Shown: piece by piece, positions 34,097 to 42,919 of the stretch
How positions within the stretch are numbered: the stretch's first letter is position 1
Layout of the letters: each line of letters starts with the position of its first letter
Assembly (NCBI RefSeq): GCF_003419895.1
Contig: NZ_QPMM01000017.1
Location: forward strand, 1-64,000
Reading direction: 5' to 3'
Length of the DNA stretch: 64,000 nt
Source: Chitinophaga silvatica
Lineage (GTDB): Bacteria > Bacteroidota > Bacteroidia > Chitinophagales > Chitinophagaceae
Translations under genes and position numbers: made by a program
Notes under the pieces: model-generated
The model's input: only the letters and a program-made list of their open reading frames with translations
What the model was told of the DNA's origin: nothing
The model's database searches: none

Positions 34097-36814
34097 GTGA
34101 AAAAAGGTTTACTACTCTTTGCGTTATTGAACATTGGTTCACTAACAGCATTCTCTCAAGCCTATCCTAATGTGGTCGGCGATAAGTATGTCAACAAACA
34201 GCCAGCATCAAAAGCGCAGGTAAGCAAGCCTACTGCCGAAGTATTTTCTGAAGCTAAGGAGAAATGGGTTACACTTAAGCCCAATGCAACTTCAAGAGTA
34301 GATAGCAGTAATGCGGTACCAGACCTCATCTTTAAAATTAAAGCTCCGGAAGCCGGCACCTACGAACTTTCCACGATTGCTACGCTTACCCCAACGGGTA
34401 AGGACATCCTGAAAGATGATAAAGGCAACCCAATCACTGCTTATGTCAAATTACAAATAGACAATGAACGTCCGACCCGTAGAATCCTTTATGATACCTA
34501 TAAAGGAGGGAAACAGGTAACTGGTAAATTTGAATTAACTGGTAAAGAACAGCTAGTAAAAGTATGGCTTCCAAAAGGTGTACAACTCGGATTTCTTGAG
34601 TGGAAAAACTATAATGATCCGGTTGTTCCAACCGCCGCTCAGAACTACGTACCTAAAATTGTTCCTCCGGCCGGTCACCCCAGAATCTGGGTAAATCAGC
34701 AATCCTTGCCGCTGATTAAATCAAGGCTCACTGCAGCTGAAAACCAGCCTGCCTGGGAAAAAGTTACCGCAGCCGCTAAAACACCTTTCCACTTCGATTT
34801 CGATATACAAAAAGAGATTTATTACCGCGAAGATGTAGAAAAAGCAGCCGAAGCAAAAGCTTTCTATTACCTGATGACCAACGATCAAAAAGTTGGTAAA
34901 GAAGCCGTAAAGCTAATGGTGGATTACCTTTCTGTCCTCGAATTCGGGAATGTTACTTATGGTGATATCACCCGCGAAATTGGCAGGGCCATCTACACCG
35001 GTTCTCTGGTTTATGATTGGTGCTTCGATCTTTTAAACAAAGACGATAAGCAGCAACTTTATACACATATGCTGAAACTAGCCAGAGAAATGGAAATCGG
35101 CTGGCCTCCATTTATGGATAGCATTGTAAACGGACATGGCAATGAAGCCCAGGTAAGCCGCGACCTGCTTGCCATGAGCATTGCACTGTATGACGAAAAT
35201 CCAACGCTTTACAAATACACTTCCTATACCGTATTGGAACAACTGGTTCCTATGCGCAAATTCGAATACGAATCGCCACGTCACAACCAGGGTGTGGATT
35301 ACGGAGCATACCGACTCGGTTGGGAAATGCACGCAGTTTGGCTGTATTACAGAATGACAGGTTACCCCGTATTTGATGATAACATAAAACAACTCCCCTA
35401 CTTCTGGTTATACATGCGCTTACCGGATGGATATATGCTGAGGGATGGCGATATGTTCAATGTTAAGAATGTAAATGGCAAGCGCCCTTATTGGAAACAA
35501 CCGCAAACTATGTTGCTTACTTCTGCCTATGCCAATGATCCAATACTGAAAGGTGAATTCGAAAGACAGGGCGGACTACCAGATAACCCGGTATTATTTC
35601 TGTTAGTAAATGATCCATCACTTAAAGCAAATCCAAATTTAAATTCGCTTCCACTTACCAAAAACTTTGGTAAGGTATTAGGAGGAATGGTAATCCGCAC
35701 AGGTTGGGATAATACTCCGGACAGTAAGGATGTTATTGCTGAAATAAAAGGAGGTGGATATCATTTTGCCAATCACCAACATCCGGATGCAGGAGCATTA
35801 CAATTATTCCATCATGGAATGCAACTTGGTGATATTGGTTTGTATATCGGTTATGGCACTCCATATGATTACAATTTCAACAAACGCTCTATTGCACACA
35901 GTATGATGCTGGCAAAAGACCCTAACGAAAAATGGTTGTTCAGAGCAAAAGACAATGACGGAGGAGCCAGATTCAATCAGCGTTTCCCTATGTCACCTGC
36001 TGAAACTACAACAGATCCATGGTTCGATAACGGACAGGTACTTTCGGCTTCTTTCGGACCCTCTGCAGAGAAACCAACATTCAATTACTTCAAAGCAGAT
36101 CTGACAGGTGCATACAGCAGCAAAATGACCAGCTATACACGTGGATATTGCTTCTTAAACCTTGGCAGAACAGATATTCCGGCCGTTATTATCCTGACCG
36201 ACGATATGACTACCGGGCAAGCCAATTTTACAAAATACTGGCAGATCAATACCAACAACAAACCTGAACAACAAGGAGATAATATTGTACTAAATAATTC
36301 ATTAAACGGGCATGTGGGCAAAACATATGTAAACATGCTGATACCAGCACCTGCCAACAGAAAAATGCAAATTTTCAGTGGGGCTGAAGCCAACAGCAAC
36401 TTCGATGAGAAATTTGAAGTGAAGTCCGACAAACCAGAAGCTACTGCTAACAGAATAATGATTTCACCTGCTTCTGAAAACCGCCAGGATCGCTTCCTTA
36501 CAGTATTCCAGGTTGCAGAAGGCAATAGCGCACCATTACCTGTTACTTATAAGGAAACACCAGAATACTACCTTGTAGAAATTGCAGATCAACTTGTCTG
36601 TATGAGCGTAGGTAGTGATCTGATTAAAAACGATATTAATCTTGATGTAAAGGAAAACAGAACAGTAACACTCACTGGCCTTAAACCAGGTTTCTGGACC
36701 ATTACAGGACCTCAGGGTAAGATTAACAGTATTGATGTTTTACAGGAAAAAAATACACTCAACTTTAAGGCAACAGCCGGAAAATATACTATATCCTATG
36801 GAAGAAGCTATTGA
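34097..36814 (+). CDS. heparinase II/III-like polysaccharide lyase, exported
   Basis: This is a 905-aa exported protein starting with GTG. A signal peptide (MKKGLLLFALLNIGSLTAFSQ) precedes a helical toroid domain (about residues 190-480). The heparinase II/III beta-sandwich domain follows, with the hallmark GGGYHFANHQHPDAGALQLF around residues 552-571. Tyr and His residues of that stretch belong to the lyase active site in the family. The N-terminal 180 residues look like an extra beta domain. It would cleave uronic-acid-containing polysaccharides by beta elimination. No sulfatase, unsaturated glucuronyl hydrolase or SusCD genes adjoin, so the substrate (heparin, alginate or other) cannot be fixed. 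Confidence 0.88.
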   Translation: MKKGLLLFALLNIGSLTAFSQAYPNVVGDKYVNKQPASKAQVSKPTAEVFSEAKEKWVTLKPNATSRVDSSNAVPDLIFKIKAPEAGTYELSTIATLTPTGKDILKDDKGNPITAYVKLQIDNERPTRRILYDTYKGGKQVTGKFELTGKEQLVKVWLPKGVQLGFLEWKNYNDPVVPTAAQNYVPKIVPPAGHPRIWVNQQSLPLIKSRLTAAENQPAWEKVTAAAKTPFHFDFDIQKEIYYREDVEKAAEAKAFYYLMTNDQKVGKEAVKLMVDYLSVLEFGNVTYGDITREIGRAIYTGSLVYDWCFDLLNKDDKQQLYTHMLKLAREMEIGWPPFMDSIVNGHGNEAQVSRDLLAMSIALYDENPTLYKYTSYTVLEQLVPMRKFEYESPRHNQGVDYGAYRLGWEMHAVWLYYRMTGYPVFDDNIKQLPYFWLYMRLPDGYMLRDGDMFNVKNVNGKRPYWKQPQTMLLTSAYANDPILKGEFERQGGLPDNPVLFLLVNDPSLKANPNLNSLPLTKNFGKVLGGMVIRTGWDNTPDSKDVIAEIKGGGYHFANHQHPDAGALQLFHHGMQLGDIGLYIGYGTPYDYNFNKRSIAHSMMLAKDPNEKWLFRAKDNDGGARFNQRFPMSPAETTTDPWFDNGQVLSASFGPSAEKPTFNYFKADLTGAYSSKMTSYTRGYCFLNLGRTDIPAVIILTDDMTTGQANFTKYWQINTNNKPEQQGDNIVLNNSLNGHVGKTYVNMLIPAPANRKMQIFSGAEANSNFDEKFEVKSDKPEATANRIMISPASENRQDRFLTVFQVAEGNSAPLPVTYKETPEYYLVEIADQLVCMSVGSDLIKNDINLDVKENRTVTLTGLKPGFWTITGPQGKINSIDVLQEKNTLNFKATAGKYTISYGRSY

Positions 36815-36851
36815 TAGAAAATAGGTTTTTCATTTTTTTCATATAAACTAT

Positions 36852-36882
36852 AAGAGATTGTTTTCTAACAATCTCTTTTTTT
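36852..36882 (+). terminator. intrinsic terminator of the lyase gene
   Basis: The stem AAGAGATTGTT/AACAATCTCTT (36852-36862 and 36867-36877) has a TTCT loop and is followed by a run of T. Confidence 0.9.
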
Positions 36883-36887
36883 ATTAT

Positions 36888-36995
36888 CCCAGTTCCAACG
36901 CCTCACAATTAATCTTACCTGCTGTTCATTTATCCAATATTGAAAAGAAAGATGAGGTTAATAAACTGGTAATAGATTTCTTTCCTAGTAACTGA
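36888..36995 (+). pseudogene. 3' remnant of an alpha/beta-hydrolase gene
   Basis: A 35-codon open stretch ending in TGA (36993-36995) reads ASQLILPAVHLSNIEKKDEV and continues NKLVIDFF. This is the usual C-terminal end of alpha/beta hydrolases, where a histidine of the catalytic triad sits in the H-L-S-N-I-E motif. No start or upstream body exists: the lyase terminator immediately precedes it. It is therefore the tail of a gene whose front has been lost. It overlaps the 3' end of the AraC gene by 11 bp on the opposite strand. Confidence 0.72.
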
Positions 36996-37779
36996 TTCCG
37001 CTATTTGTTAAAATATAATTTTCTTTTCTAAACTTCCCCGGGGAAACATTTAGCATTGTTTTAAACGTTTTAATAAAATGTGCCTGATCATAAAACCCTT
37101 CTTCCAAAGCAAGATTACTGAACCTAATACCACTTGCTATCTGCCATCGATCTATGAGACTTCTGATCCTGATAATACCTGCATACTCTTTAGGTGAAAG
37201 TCCAAGTGCCGATTTAATTACAGTTTCAAGATAGCGATTAGACCAGCCTGTCTGATCGGCCAGTTCACTGATGGCTATATTGCCTTTAGACCGGCGAATC
37301 AACTGACATACGTTCATCGCTGGTTTTATTACTGTTTCGTTACCAATAAAAGCTCCTGAATTAAAATAGTTCATGATTTGTTTTTCATCAGCTATATCAA
37401 AGTTGAGGTTCAGTGAATGAGAAGTTAATGCTATTGGGATAAAGCTATCAGCCGTTTCATACAACGGATCTTTCATAAACAATAAAGGACTCCAGGGATA
37501 AAATTGAACCAGAAATATTTTCGTATTGCCGTATAGGTGAATATTAATGCTTGAAGTAAGCTGCCCACATAAATACCCTCCTTTACCCAGAATAGCATTC
37601 ACTTTAGCACCGGTAATTGCAATACCTTCCCCGGAAATAAATGCAATATTGAAACATCCATTTGGTAATACCTGCTTATCTGTTAAGGGATTGGGATTAT
37701 TTGAATTATCGAGTACCCAGCATTTTTTAATATAACTGGCTACAGATGCTCCGACGGGGTATTCAACATATCTAAACAT
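36985..37779 (-). CDS. AraC family transcriptional regulator
   Basis: The C-terminal 100 or so residues hold the two helix-turn-helix motifs of AraC regulators: ISELADQTGWSNRYLETVIK with SPKEYAGIIRI, and FSNLALEEGFYDQAHFIKTF with SPGKFRKE. The N-terminal half is an effector-binding beta domain of the DUF6597 type (YPVGASVASYIKKCWVLDN, LPNGCFNIAFI). The start MFRYVEYPVG at 37779 is preferred over 37869, which would leave only 2 bp to the divergent isomerase gene. From 37779 the divergent spacer is 92 bp, enough for overlapping promoters. It probably controls the neighbouring isomerase-like gene, by inference from the divergent layout. Confidence 0.88.
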   Translation of the reverse strand: MFRYVEYPVGASVASYIKKCWVLDNSNNPNPLTDKQVLPNGCFNIAFISGEGIAITGAKVNAILGKGGYLCGQLTSSINIHLYGNTKIFLVQFYPWSPLLFMKDPLYETADSFIPIALTSHSLNLNFDIADEKQIMNYFNSGAFIGNETVIKPAMNVCQLIRRSKGNIAISELADQTGWSNRYLETVIKSALGLSPKEYAGIIRIRSLIDRWQIASGIRFSNLALEEGFYDQAHFIKTFKTMLNVSPGKFRKENYILTNSGISY

Positions 37780-37871
37780 ATAACAAGATAAAAAATATTT
37801 TATGCTTCGCATTTTTACAATGATGGATGGTGGTTGGAGAATAAGTTTACCGGGCATTTTAATACCCACTT

Positions 37872-38768
37872 ATGAACAGAAGAAATTTTATCAGAACTAC
37901 CGGCGCATTGGCAGCAGCAGGCATGTTGCCATCCTGGGCAAGTGCAAAACCAGCATTCAATTATAAGCTTGGTTTGCAACTCTACAGCCTAAATACCGAG
38001 ATGAAAAATGATCCACGCGGCACACTCAAAAAGGTCAGCTCCTATGGCTATCAGCATGTGGAGACCTATGGTTTTAATCATGGAGGCAACAAGTTTTACT
38101 GGAATATGGAACCTGAAGTTTTCCATGCACTGCTGCAGGAAAACAACCTTACCACGAGCAGCGGGCATTACGATATCGATAAGTTCCTGCTGGCTGGAGT
38201 AACAGTTGATGAGCGGAAAAGATATGTTGATGATTGTATCAAAGGAGCCAAAGTATTAGGTCAGCAATACATTGTATGGCCGTGGTTAGATCCGCAATTG
38301 CGCAACATGGAAAAATTCCATCTGTTGGCTCAAACTTTAAATGAAATCGGAGAACAGGTACATGAAGCCGGTTTACAGCTCCTGTATCATAATCACAATT
38401 TCGAATTTGTAAAAGAGAATGGTAAAATGGGTTATGACATCATTCTGAGCGAAACCGATCCAAAATTGGTAAAACTGGAACTGGATCTTTACTGGGCCAT
38501 CAGATCGGGGCAAGACCCGCATCAACTGTTTAGTAGTCAACCTGGCAGATTTGCTGTCTGGCATATAAAAGACATGGATAAAACCAATCCGGATTTGCAT
38601 ACCGTGGTTGGAGACGGAAGTATTGACTTTAAGAAGATATTACCAGAAGCACGTCTTTCGGGTCTTAAGCAGATTTTTGTAGAGCAGGGTAATAACTATG
38701 TGCCGGATGCGCTTAGTTGTGTGGCGAAGAGTGCGAAGTATATGAAGAGGGAGATATTAGGTAAGTGA
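37872..38768 (+). CDS. sugar phosphate isomerase/epimerase-like TIM barrel protein, Tat-type signal
   Basis: A twin-arginine signal (MNRRNFIRTTGALAAAGMLP) is followed by an AP-endonuclease-2-type TIM barrel with YKLGLQLYSLNTEM, LLYHNHNFEF (metal-binding His region), LVKLELDLYWAI and the final IFVEQ glutamate. Such proteins isomerise or epimerise sugars or act on inositol-type substrates. The length is 298 aa. It is divergent from the AraC regulator. The signal suggests export in folded, metal-loaded form. The Tat call rests on the RR-x-F-I pattern; TatA is encoded in the window at 47.7 kb. Confidence 0.88.
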   Translation: MNRRNFIRTTGALAAAGMLPSWASAKPAFNYKLGLQLYSLNTEMKNDPRGTLKKVSSYGYQHVETYGFNHGGNKFYWNMEPEVFHALLQENNLTTSSGHYDIDKFLLAGVTVDERKRYVDDCIKGAKVLGQQYIVWPWLDPQLRNMEKFHLLAQTLNEIGEQVHEAGLQLLYHNHNFEFVKENGKMGYDIILSETDPKLVKLELDLYWAIRSGQDPHQLFSSQPGRFAVWHIKDMDKTNPDLHTVVGDGSIDFKKILPEARLSGLKQIFVEQGNNYVPDALSCVAKSAKYMKREILGK

Positions 38769-38793
38769 TTTTAAAGTAATCATCGAAAAGGAA

Positions 38794-38854
38794 ATAAATT
38801 TACGGATATTTTGTGATTTGCAAATTGCAAATCACAAAATATCCGTAAATTTAT
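38794..38854. repeat. perfect 61-bp palindrome upstream of the HTH/nucleotidyltransferase pair
   Basis: Arms 38794-38823 and 38825-38854 are perfectly complementary over 30 bp around a single central A (38824). The centre is GATTTGCAAATTGCAAATC. The palindrome ends 5 bp before the ATG of the HTH gene. It could be an operator for that HTH protein, or a cruciform/hairpin covering the start. It has no T-run expected of a terminator. Confidence 0.92.
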
Positions 38855-38859
38855 AAAAT

Positions 38860-39381
38860 ATGAGGCGCAAACATAATGGTATGAGACCCCAGGATTTGGT
38901 GATTCTACTTAAGATTATTACCAAAGGCGAAAATCCTTGGCAACTCAAAGATCTGTCCAATTCATTGTATATCAGTAATTCTGAGGTTTCAGAATCCCTG
39001 GAGAGGAGCCTATATGCCAACTTAATCGATTTTGATAAGAAAAATGTCAATAGGGGAAATTTTCTTGATTTCCTTCTCTTCGGAATGAAATATGTCTTTC
39101 CTGCAAAGGCAGGTATATTAACTCGAGGAGAGCCTACCGCGCATTCACATCCATTTATGAAGGAATACATTAGTAGTGATTATGCTTATGTATGGGCATC
39201 TTCCACTGGGTCAGTTATCGGTCAAGAAATTGAGCCATTTTATCCTAACCAGATCAAGGCGATAAAGGAAGATCAAGAACTTTATAAATTACTGGCATTG
39301 CTTGATGTGATCAGAGTTGGAAGATTAAGAGAAATATCTATTGCTGAAATGTACCTTAAAAAATCACTAGCATATGGCTGA
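38860..39381 (+). CDS. HTH-domain protein, putative antitoxin/regulator
   Basis: This is a 173-aa protein not assigned to a named family with certainty. The N-terminal 60 residues (MRPQDLVILLKIITKGENPWQLKDLSNSLYISNSEVSESLERS) read as a winged-helix or MarR-like HTH. The recognition helix falls in ISNSEVSESLERS. The C-terminal part is helical, with MKYVFPAKAGILTRGEPTAH as a central segment. Its 3' end overlaps the downstream nucleotidyltransferase gene by 8 bp, typical of coupled toxin-antitoxin pairs. The palindrome immediately upstream is a plausible autoregulatory operator. The pair recalls AbiE-type (type IV) systems, but the antitoxin here is not recognisably AbiEi. Translation from 38860 or the ATG 7 codons later are both possible. 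Confidence 0.68.
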   Translation: MRRKHNGMRPQDLVILLKIITKGENPWQLKDLSNSLYISNSEVSESLERSLYANLIDFDKKNVNRGNFLDFLLFGMKYVFPAKAGILTRGEPTAHSHPFMKEYISSDYAYVWASSTGSVIGQEIEPFYPNQIKAIKEDQELYKLLALLDVIRVGRLREISIAEMYLKKSLAYG

Positions 39382-40078
39382 CCATACAAATATTGTACGC
39401 ATTAAGGCTGTACACAATGCTTTACAGGAATTGCACGAGCATGTAGTATTCGTTGGAGGAGCTACAATCTCATTATACGCAGACCGGCCCATTTTTGAAG
39501 TTCGGCCCACTGATGATATTGATGTTATTATTGAGATACTCAATTATAATCAACGCCAGAAACTGGAAGAGCGATTGAGAGAAATTGGATTTGTAAATGA
39601 TATAGAATCTGGTGTCATTTGTCGATTTAAGATTAAGGGAATAATAGTTGACATTATGCCTACAAATGACCCTTCAATAGGATTCCACAATAAATGGTAC
39701 CCAAGAGGATATGAACTTGCACAAACATATCAATTTGAGAACAGTATGACTATTCGGATTTTGAGTGCACCATATTTTCTGGCAACTAAAATAGAAGCTT
39801 TTAAAGGCAGAGGAAATGGAGATGGCAGGATTAGTCATGATTTTGAGGATATTGTTTTTATTATGGAGAATAGAGGGAGGTTATGGGAAGAATTGAATAA
39901 TTGTGACAACGAGATAAAAACGTATTTGCAGTCAGAATTTTCAATTCTTTTAAATAATCAATATTTCTATGAATGGATCGATAGTCATGTGGAACGTGGA
40001 AGTATGCCTCCGCAGACACCAATAATCCTTGATCGCCTCAAAAAGTTCTGTAACCAAACAAATAGGACTATTGATTAA
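39374..40078 (+). CDS. AbiEii-like nucleotidyltransferase, putative toxin
   Basis: This is a 234-aa protein with the nucleotidyltransferase fold. A GGATIS motif (28-33) is followed by DDID (47-50), giving the metal-binding D48/D50 pair. A third acidic residue D93 lies in the IIVDIM strand. The spacing matches the AbiEii/MenA group of nucleotidyltransferases, some of which modify tRNA acceptor ends as toxins. No signal peptide or membrane segment is visible. It overlaps the HTH gene by 8 bp and is followed by a strong terminator and by a tRNA-Glu gene on the other strand. Toxin activity is inferred from family and context; a housekeeping nucleotidyltransferase cannot be excluded. Confidence 0.75.
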   Translation: MADHTNIVRIKAVHNALQELHEHVVFVGGATISLYADRPIFEVRPTDDIDVIIEILNYNQRQKLEERLREIGFVNDIESGVICRFKIKGIIVDIMPTNDPSIGFHNKWYPRGYELAQTYQFENSMTIRILSAPYFLATKIEAFKGRGNGDGRISHDFEDIVFIMENRGRLWEELNNCDNEIKTYLQSEFSILLNNQYFYEWIDSHVERGSMPPQTPIILDRLKKFCNQTNRTID

Positions 40079-40117
40079 ACAGTAAGAAGACTTAATGGTA
40101 AGAAAAATATGTAATTA

Positions 40118-40162
40118 TCAAAACGAAAAAGCTCATCGGATTGATGAGCTTTTTCGTTTTGA
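40118..40162. terminator. strong bidirectional terminator
   Basis: A 20-bp perfect stem (40118-40137 with 40143-40162; core AAAAAGCTCATC/GATGAGCTTTTT) has a 5-nt loop. It lies between the nucleotidyltransferase stop and the tRNA-Glu gene on the other strand, and suits both. Confidence 0.88.
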
Positions 40163-40193
40163 GATGTTAAAAATCTAACATGCCAATTTCTTG

Positions 40194-40265
40194 TACCACG
40201 TACGGGAATCGAACCCGTGATTCCTCCGTGAAAGGGAGGCGTCTTAACCCCTTGACCAACGCGGC
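40194..40265 (-). tRNA. tRNA-Glu (anticodon TTC), second copy
   Basis: It is identical over all 72 nt to the tRNA-Glu at 29931-30002 and in the same orientation. The anticodon loop is CTTTCAC. CCA is not encoded. The flanking TTCTTG on the 3' side and GGGATTGCAAAG on the 5' side are also shared with copy 1. Confidence 0.95.
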
Positions 40266-40282
40266 GTATCGTTTTGGGATTG

Positions 40283-40312
40283 CAAAGGTATAACCTTATT
40301 TTATATTTCCAA
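40283..40312 (-). promoter_or_regulatory. promoter of tRNA-Glu copy 2
   Basis: On the minus strand TTG (40312-40310), a 19-bp spacer and TACCTTTG (40290-40283) match the consensus. The position relative to the tRNA is the same as in copy 1. Confidence 0.82.
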
Positions 40313-40339
40313 AAAAAATTTTGATAACTTAAATTTGTA

Positions 40340-40370
40340 TTGATTAATAGTGGTATTGATTGTAAATTTG
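40340..40370 (+). promoter_or_regulatory. promoter of gapA
   Basis: TTG (40340-40342), a 20-bp spacer and TAAATTTG (40363-40370) lie 35 bp upstream of the gapA start. They match the Bacteroidota pattern. Confidence 0.75.
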
Positions 40371-40405
40371 TTCTCGATTTTTTCATACTCAAATCACGAT
40401 GTAAA

Positions 40406-41422
40406 ATGGGAAGTACTCTCAAAATTGGTATTAATGGTTTCGGCCGTATTGGTCGTTTGGTATACCGCCAAATTTACAAAATGCCCGGTATTGATGTGGT
40501 TGCAATCAATGACCTCACCAGCCCTACACAGCTGGCGCATTTGCTGAAATATGATTCAGCTCAGGGTAGGTTTGATGCAGAGGTTAAACATTCTGAAAAT
40601 GCTATTAACGTAAATGGTGAAGACATTACTATATATGCACAGAAAGACCCATCTCAAATTCCTTGGGGAAAACACGAAATCGATGTAGTTATCGAATGTA
40701 CTGGTTTCTTCGCCGATAAGGATAAAGCTGAGGCTCACATCAAAGCTGGTGCTAAGAGAGTGGTTATTTCTGCTCCTGCTACCGGTGACCTGAAAACTGT
40801 AGTTTTCAACGTTAACCACGATATCCTCGACGGTAGCGAAACTGTTATCTCTTGTGCTTCTTGTACTACTAACTGTCTGGCTCCTATGGCTAAAGTATTG
40901 AATGACAAATATGGCATTCTCTCTGGCTTAATGACCACAGTTCACGCATACACCAACGATCAGAACACCCTGGATGCTCCACATCCGAAAGGTGACCTGC
41001 GTCGTGCACGTGCTGCTGCTGCTAACATCGTTCCTAACAGCACCGGTGCTGCTAAAGCAATCGGACTGGTATTACCTGCTCTGAAAGGTAAACTGGATGG
41101 TAGTGCACAACGTGTTCCTACTATCACAGGTTCTTTAACTGAGCTGACTACCATCCTTGGTGCAAAAGTTACTGCTGAAGAAATCAATGCTGCAATGAAA
41201 GCTGCCAGCAACGAATCTTTCGGTTACACTGAAGATGAAATCGTAAGCTCCGATATCATCGGTATCCACTACGGTTCATTATTCGATGCTACTCAAACCA
41301 AAGTTCTGACTGTTGGCGAACACCAACTGGTTAAAACTGTTTCCTGGTACGATAACGAAATGAGCTACGTATCACAGCTGGTTCGTACTGTTAAGTACTT
41401 CGCTGGCCTGATCAGCAAATAA
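40406..41422 (+). CDS. gapA: glyceraldehyde-3-phosphate dehydrogenase
   Basis: GAPDH of glycolysis, converting glyceraldehyde-3-phosphate to 1,3-bisphosphoglycerate with NAD. The nucleotide-binding start [17 protein letters not shown] and the catalytic [12 protein letters not shown] (nucleophile C153) are present. D36 after the second strand suggests NAD preference. From the ATG at 40406 the protein has 338 aa, the normal size; the frame upstream to 40340 contains the promoter. Codon use is more biased than in neighbours, with many GCT, GTT and CTG codons, consistent with high expression. It is followed by a terminator, then by pgk, the next enzyme in the pathway. Confidence 0.97.
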   Translation: MGSTLKIGINGFGRIGRLVYRQIYKMPGIDVVAINDLTSPTQLAHLLKYDSAQGRFDAEVKHSENAINVNGEDITIYAQKDPSQIPWGKHEIDVVIECTGFFADKDKAEAHIKAGAKRVVISAPATGDLKTVVFNVNHDILDGSETVISCASCTTNCLAPMAKVLNDKYGILSGLMTTVHAYTNDQNTLDAPHPKGDLRRARAAAANIVPNSTGAAKAIGLVLPALKGKLDGSAQRVPTITGSLTELTTILGAKVTAEEINAAMKAASNESFGYTEDEIVSSDIIGIHYGSLFDATQTKVLTVGEHQLVKTVSWYDNEMSYVSQLVRTVKYFAGLISK

Positions 41423-41427
41423 TATTT

Positions 41428-41461
41428 ATACTCCCGGCCCAATAGCCGGGAGTATCTTTTT
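41428..41461 (+). terminator. intrinsic terminator after gapA
   Basis: The stem CTCCCGGC/GCCGGGAG, extended by three A-T pairs (41428-41438 and 41445-41455), has a 6-nt loop and is followed by TCTTTTT. Confidence 0.9.
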
Positions 41462-41594
41462 AATAAATCCGCAGCACTACACCATTACAGCATTAGTCCG
41501 GTTCCACTTTTTTAAAGCGGATCTCTTTTGCCTTAATCTGGTACTGCGGTTTTTTATGCTCCATCTTTTCTCGTTATCTTAAATTCGATACCAT

Positions 41595-42785
41595 ATGAGT
41601 AAATTCACTGACTATAACTTCAATGGACGTAAAGCTCTTGTGCGCGTTGATTTCAACGTTCCGTTGAACGATAAATTTGAAATTACCGACGACACCCGTA
41701 TGCGTGCCGCCGTTCCTACCATAAAAAAAATCCTGAAAGACGGCGGTGCTGTGATCTTAATGTCGCACCTCGGCCGTCCGAAAGATGGACCTACCGATAA
41801 ATATTCTTTACGTCACCTGGTTTATCACCTGATCTCCCTCCTGGGTGGTACTACTGTTAAATTTGCAGAAGACTGTGTTGGACCAATTGCTGAAAAAGCA
41901 GCTGCCGACCTGCAAATGGGTGAAGTTCTCCTACTCGAAAACCTCCGCTTCCATAAAGCTGAAGAAAAAGGTGATGCATCTTTTGCTGAAGAACTCTCTA
42001 AACTGGGTAATGTATACGTAAACGATGCTTTCGGTACCGCTCACCGCGCACACGCTTCTACCGCTGTAATCGCACAATTCTTTGCTCCTGCAAACCGTAT
42101 GTTCGGTTTGCTGATGGATGCTGAAGTTAGCAGTGCCCAAAAAGTATTGAATAACGCCGAGCGCCCATTCACAGCCATTCTTGGTGGTGCTAAAGTGAGT
42201 GATAAAATTCTTATCATCGAAACCCTGATGGATCGTGCAAATAACATCATCATTGGTGGTGGTATGGCTTATACTTTCCTCAAAGCTCAGGGTAAAGAAA
42301 TCGGTAGCTCTCTCTGCGAAAACGACAGACTTGAACTGGCAAATGAACTCGTAGCTAAAGCAAAAGAAAAAGGTGTAAACCTTGTTTTACCAGTTGATTC
42401 CGTTGCTGCTGATAAATTTGCGGCAGATGCAAATACTCAGGTGGTTTCTAACGATAATATTCCTGCTGGCTGGATGGGTCTGGATATCGGTCCTAAATCC
42501 ATTGTCCTTTTCGGAGAAGTAATTGGCAACTCTAAAACTATTCTCTGGAATGGTCCTATGGGAGTATTTGAAATGCTTCCTTTCCAGGGCGGTACCAAAG
42601 GTGTGGCAGAAGCTATTGTTGCTGCAACTGCAAATGGTGCCTTCTCATTAGTTGGCGGTGGCGACTCTGTAGCTGCTGTTAATCAATTCGGAATTGCGGA
42701 TAAAGTAAGTTACGTATCTACCGGTGGTGGTGCTTTGCTGGAATTCTTCGAAGGAAAAGAATTACCTGGTATTGCTGCTATCTAA
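41595..42785 (+). CDS. pgk: phosphoglycerate kinase
   Basis: PGK transfers the acyl phosphate of 1,3-bisphosphoglycerate to ADP. The N-terminal substrate site [11 protein letters not shown] and the [12 protein letters not shown] segment are present. The nucleotide site GGAKVSDKI and the C-terminal [13 protein letters not shown] are also typical. At 396 aa it is full length. The gene lies 173 bp after gapA with a terminator between, so it probably has its own promoter. Codon use resembles gapA. A long hairpin follows the stop. Confidence 0.97.
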   Translation: MSKFTDYNFNGRKALVRVDFNVPLNDKFEITDDTRMRAAVPTIKKILKDGGAVILMSHLGRPKDGPTDKYSLRHLVYHLISLLGGTTVKFAEDCVGPIAEKAAADLQMGEVLLLENLRFHKAEEKGDASFAEELSKLGNVYVNDAFGTAHRAHASTAVIAQFFAPANRMFGLLMDAEVSSAQKVLNNAERPFTAILGGAKVSDKILIIETLMDRANNIIIGGGMAYTFLKAQGKEIGSSLCENDRLELANELVAKAKEKGVNLVLPVDSVAADKFAADANTQVVSNDNIPAGWMGLDIGPKSIVLFGEVIGNSKTILWNGPMGVFEMLPFQGGTKGVAEAIVAATANGAFSLVGGGDSVAAVNQFGIADKVSYVSTGGGALLEFFEGKELPGIAAI

Positions 42786-42820
42786 GCATTCCACATTATA
42801 AAGTTATTATTAACTAACAT

Positions 42821-42880
42821 AAGGATTGTAGTGAAGTTGTTTTGGATTGAAAAAAAATTCGCAACTTCATTATAATCCTT
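42821..42880 (+). terminator. long hairpin after pgk
   Basis: The arms 42821-42839 and 42862-42880 (AAGGATTGTAGTGAAGTTG and its complement) pair over 19 bp with two G-U pairs. The loop is 22 nt, and TTGTTGCTTT follows. It lies between pgk and the antiporter gene. Confidence 0.65.
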
Positions 42881-42919
42881 TGTTGCTTTATAAGCATTCA
42901 TCAAATTAATACAACAATA

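Noticed and set aside
29931-40265. Interpretation of the two tRNA-Glu genes as attL/attR of an integrated element
   Set aside because: Both tRNAs are complete with their own promoters, and no integrase, relaxase or phage gene lies between them. It is kept only as a duplication of interest.
40075-40422. 115-codon open frame on the - strand over the second tRNA-Glu and gapA leader
   Set aside because: It contains the whole tRNA gene and promoters, has no similarity, and overlaps the terminator.
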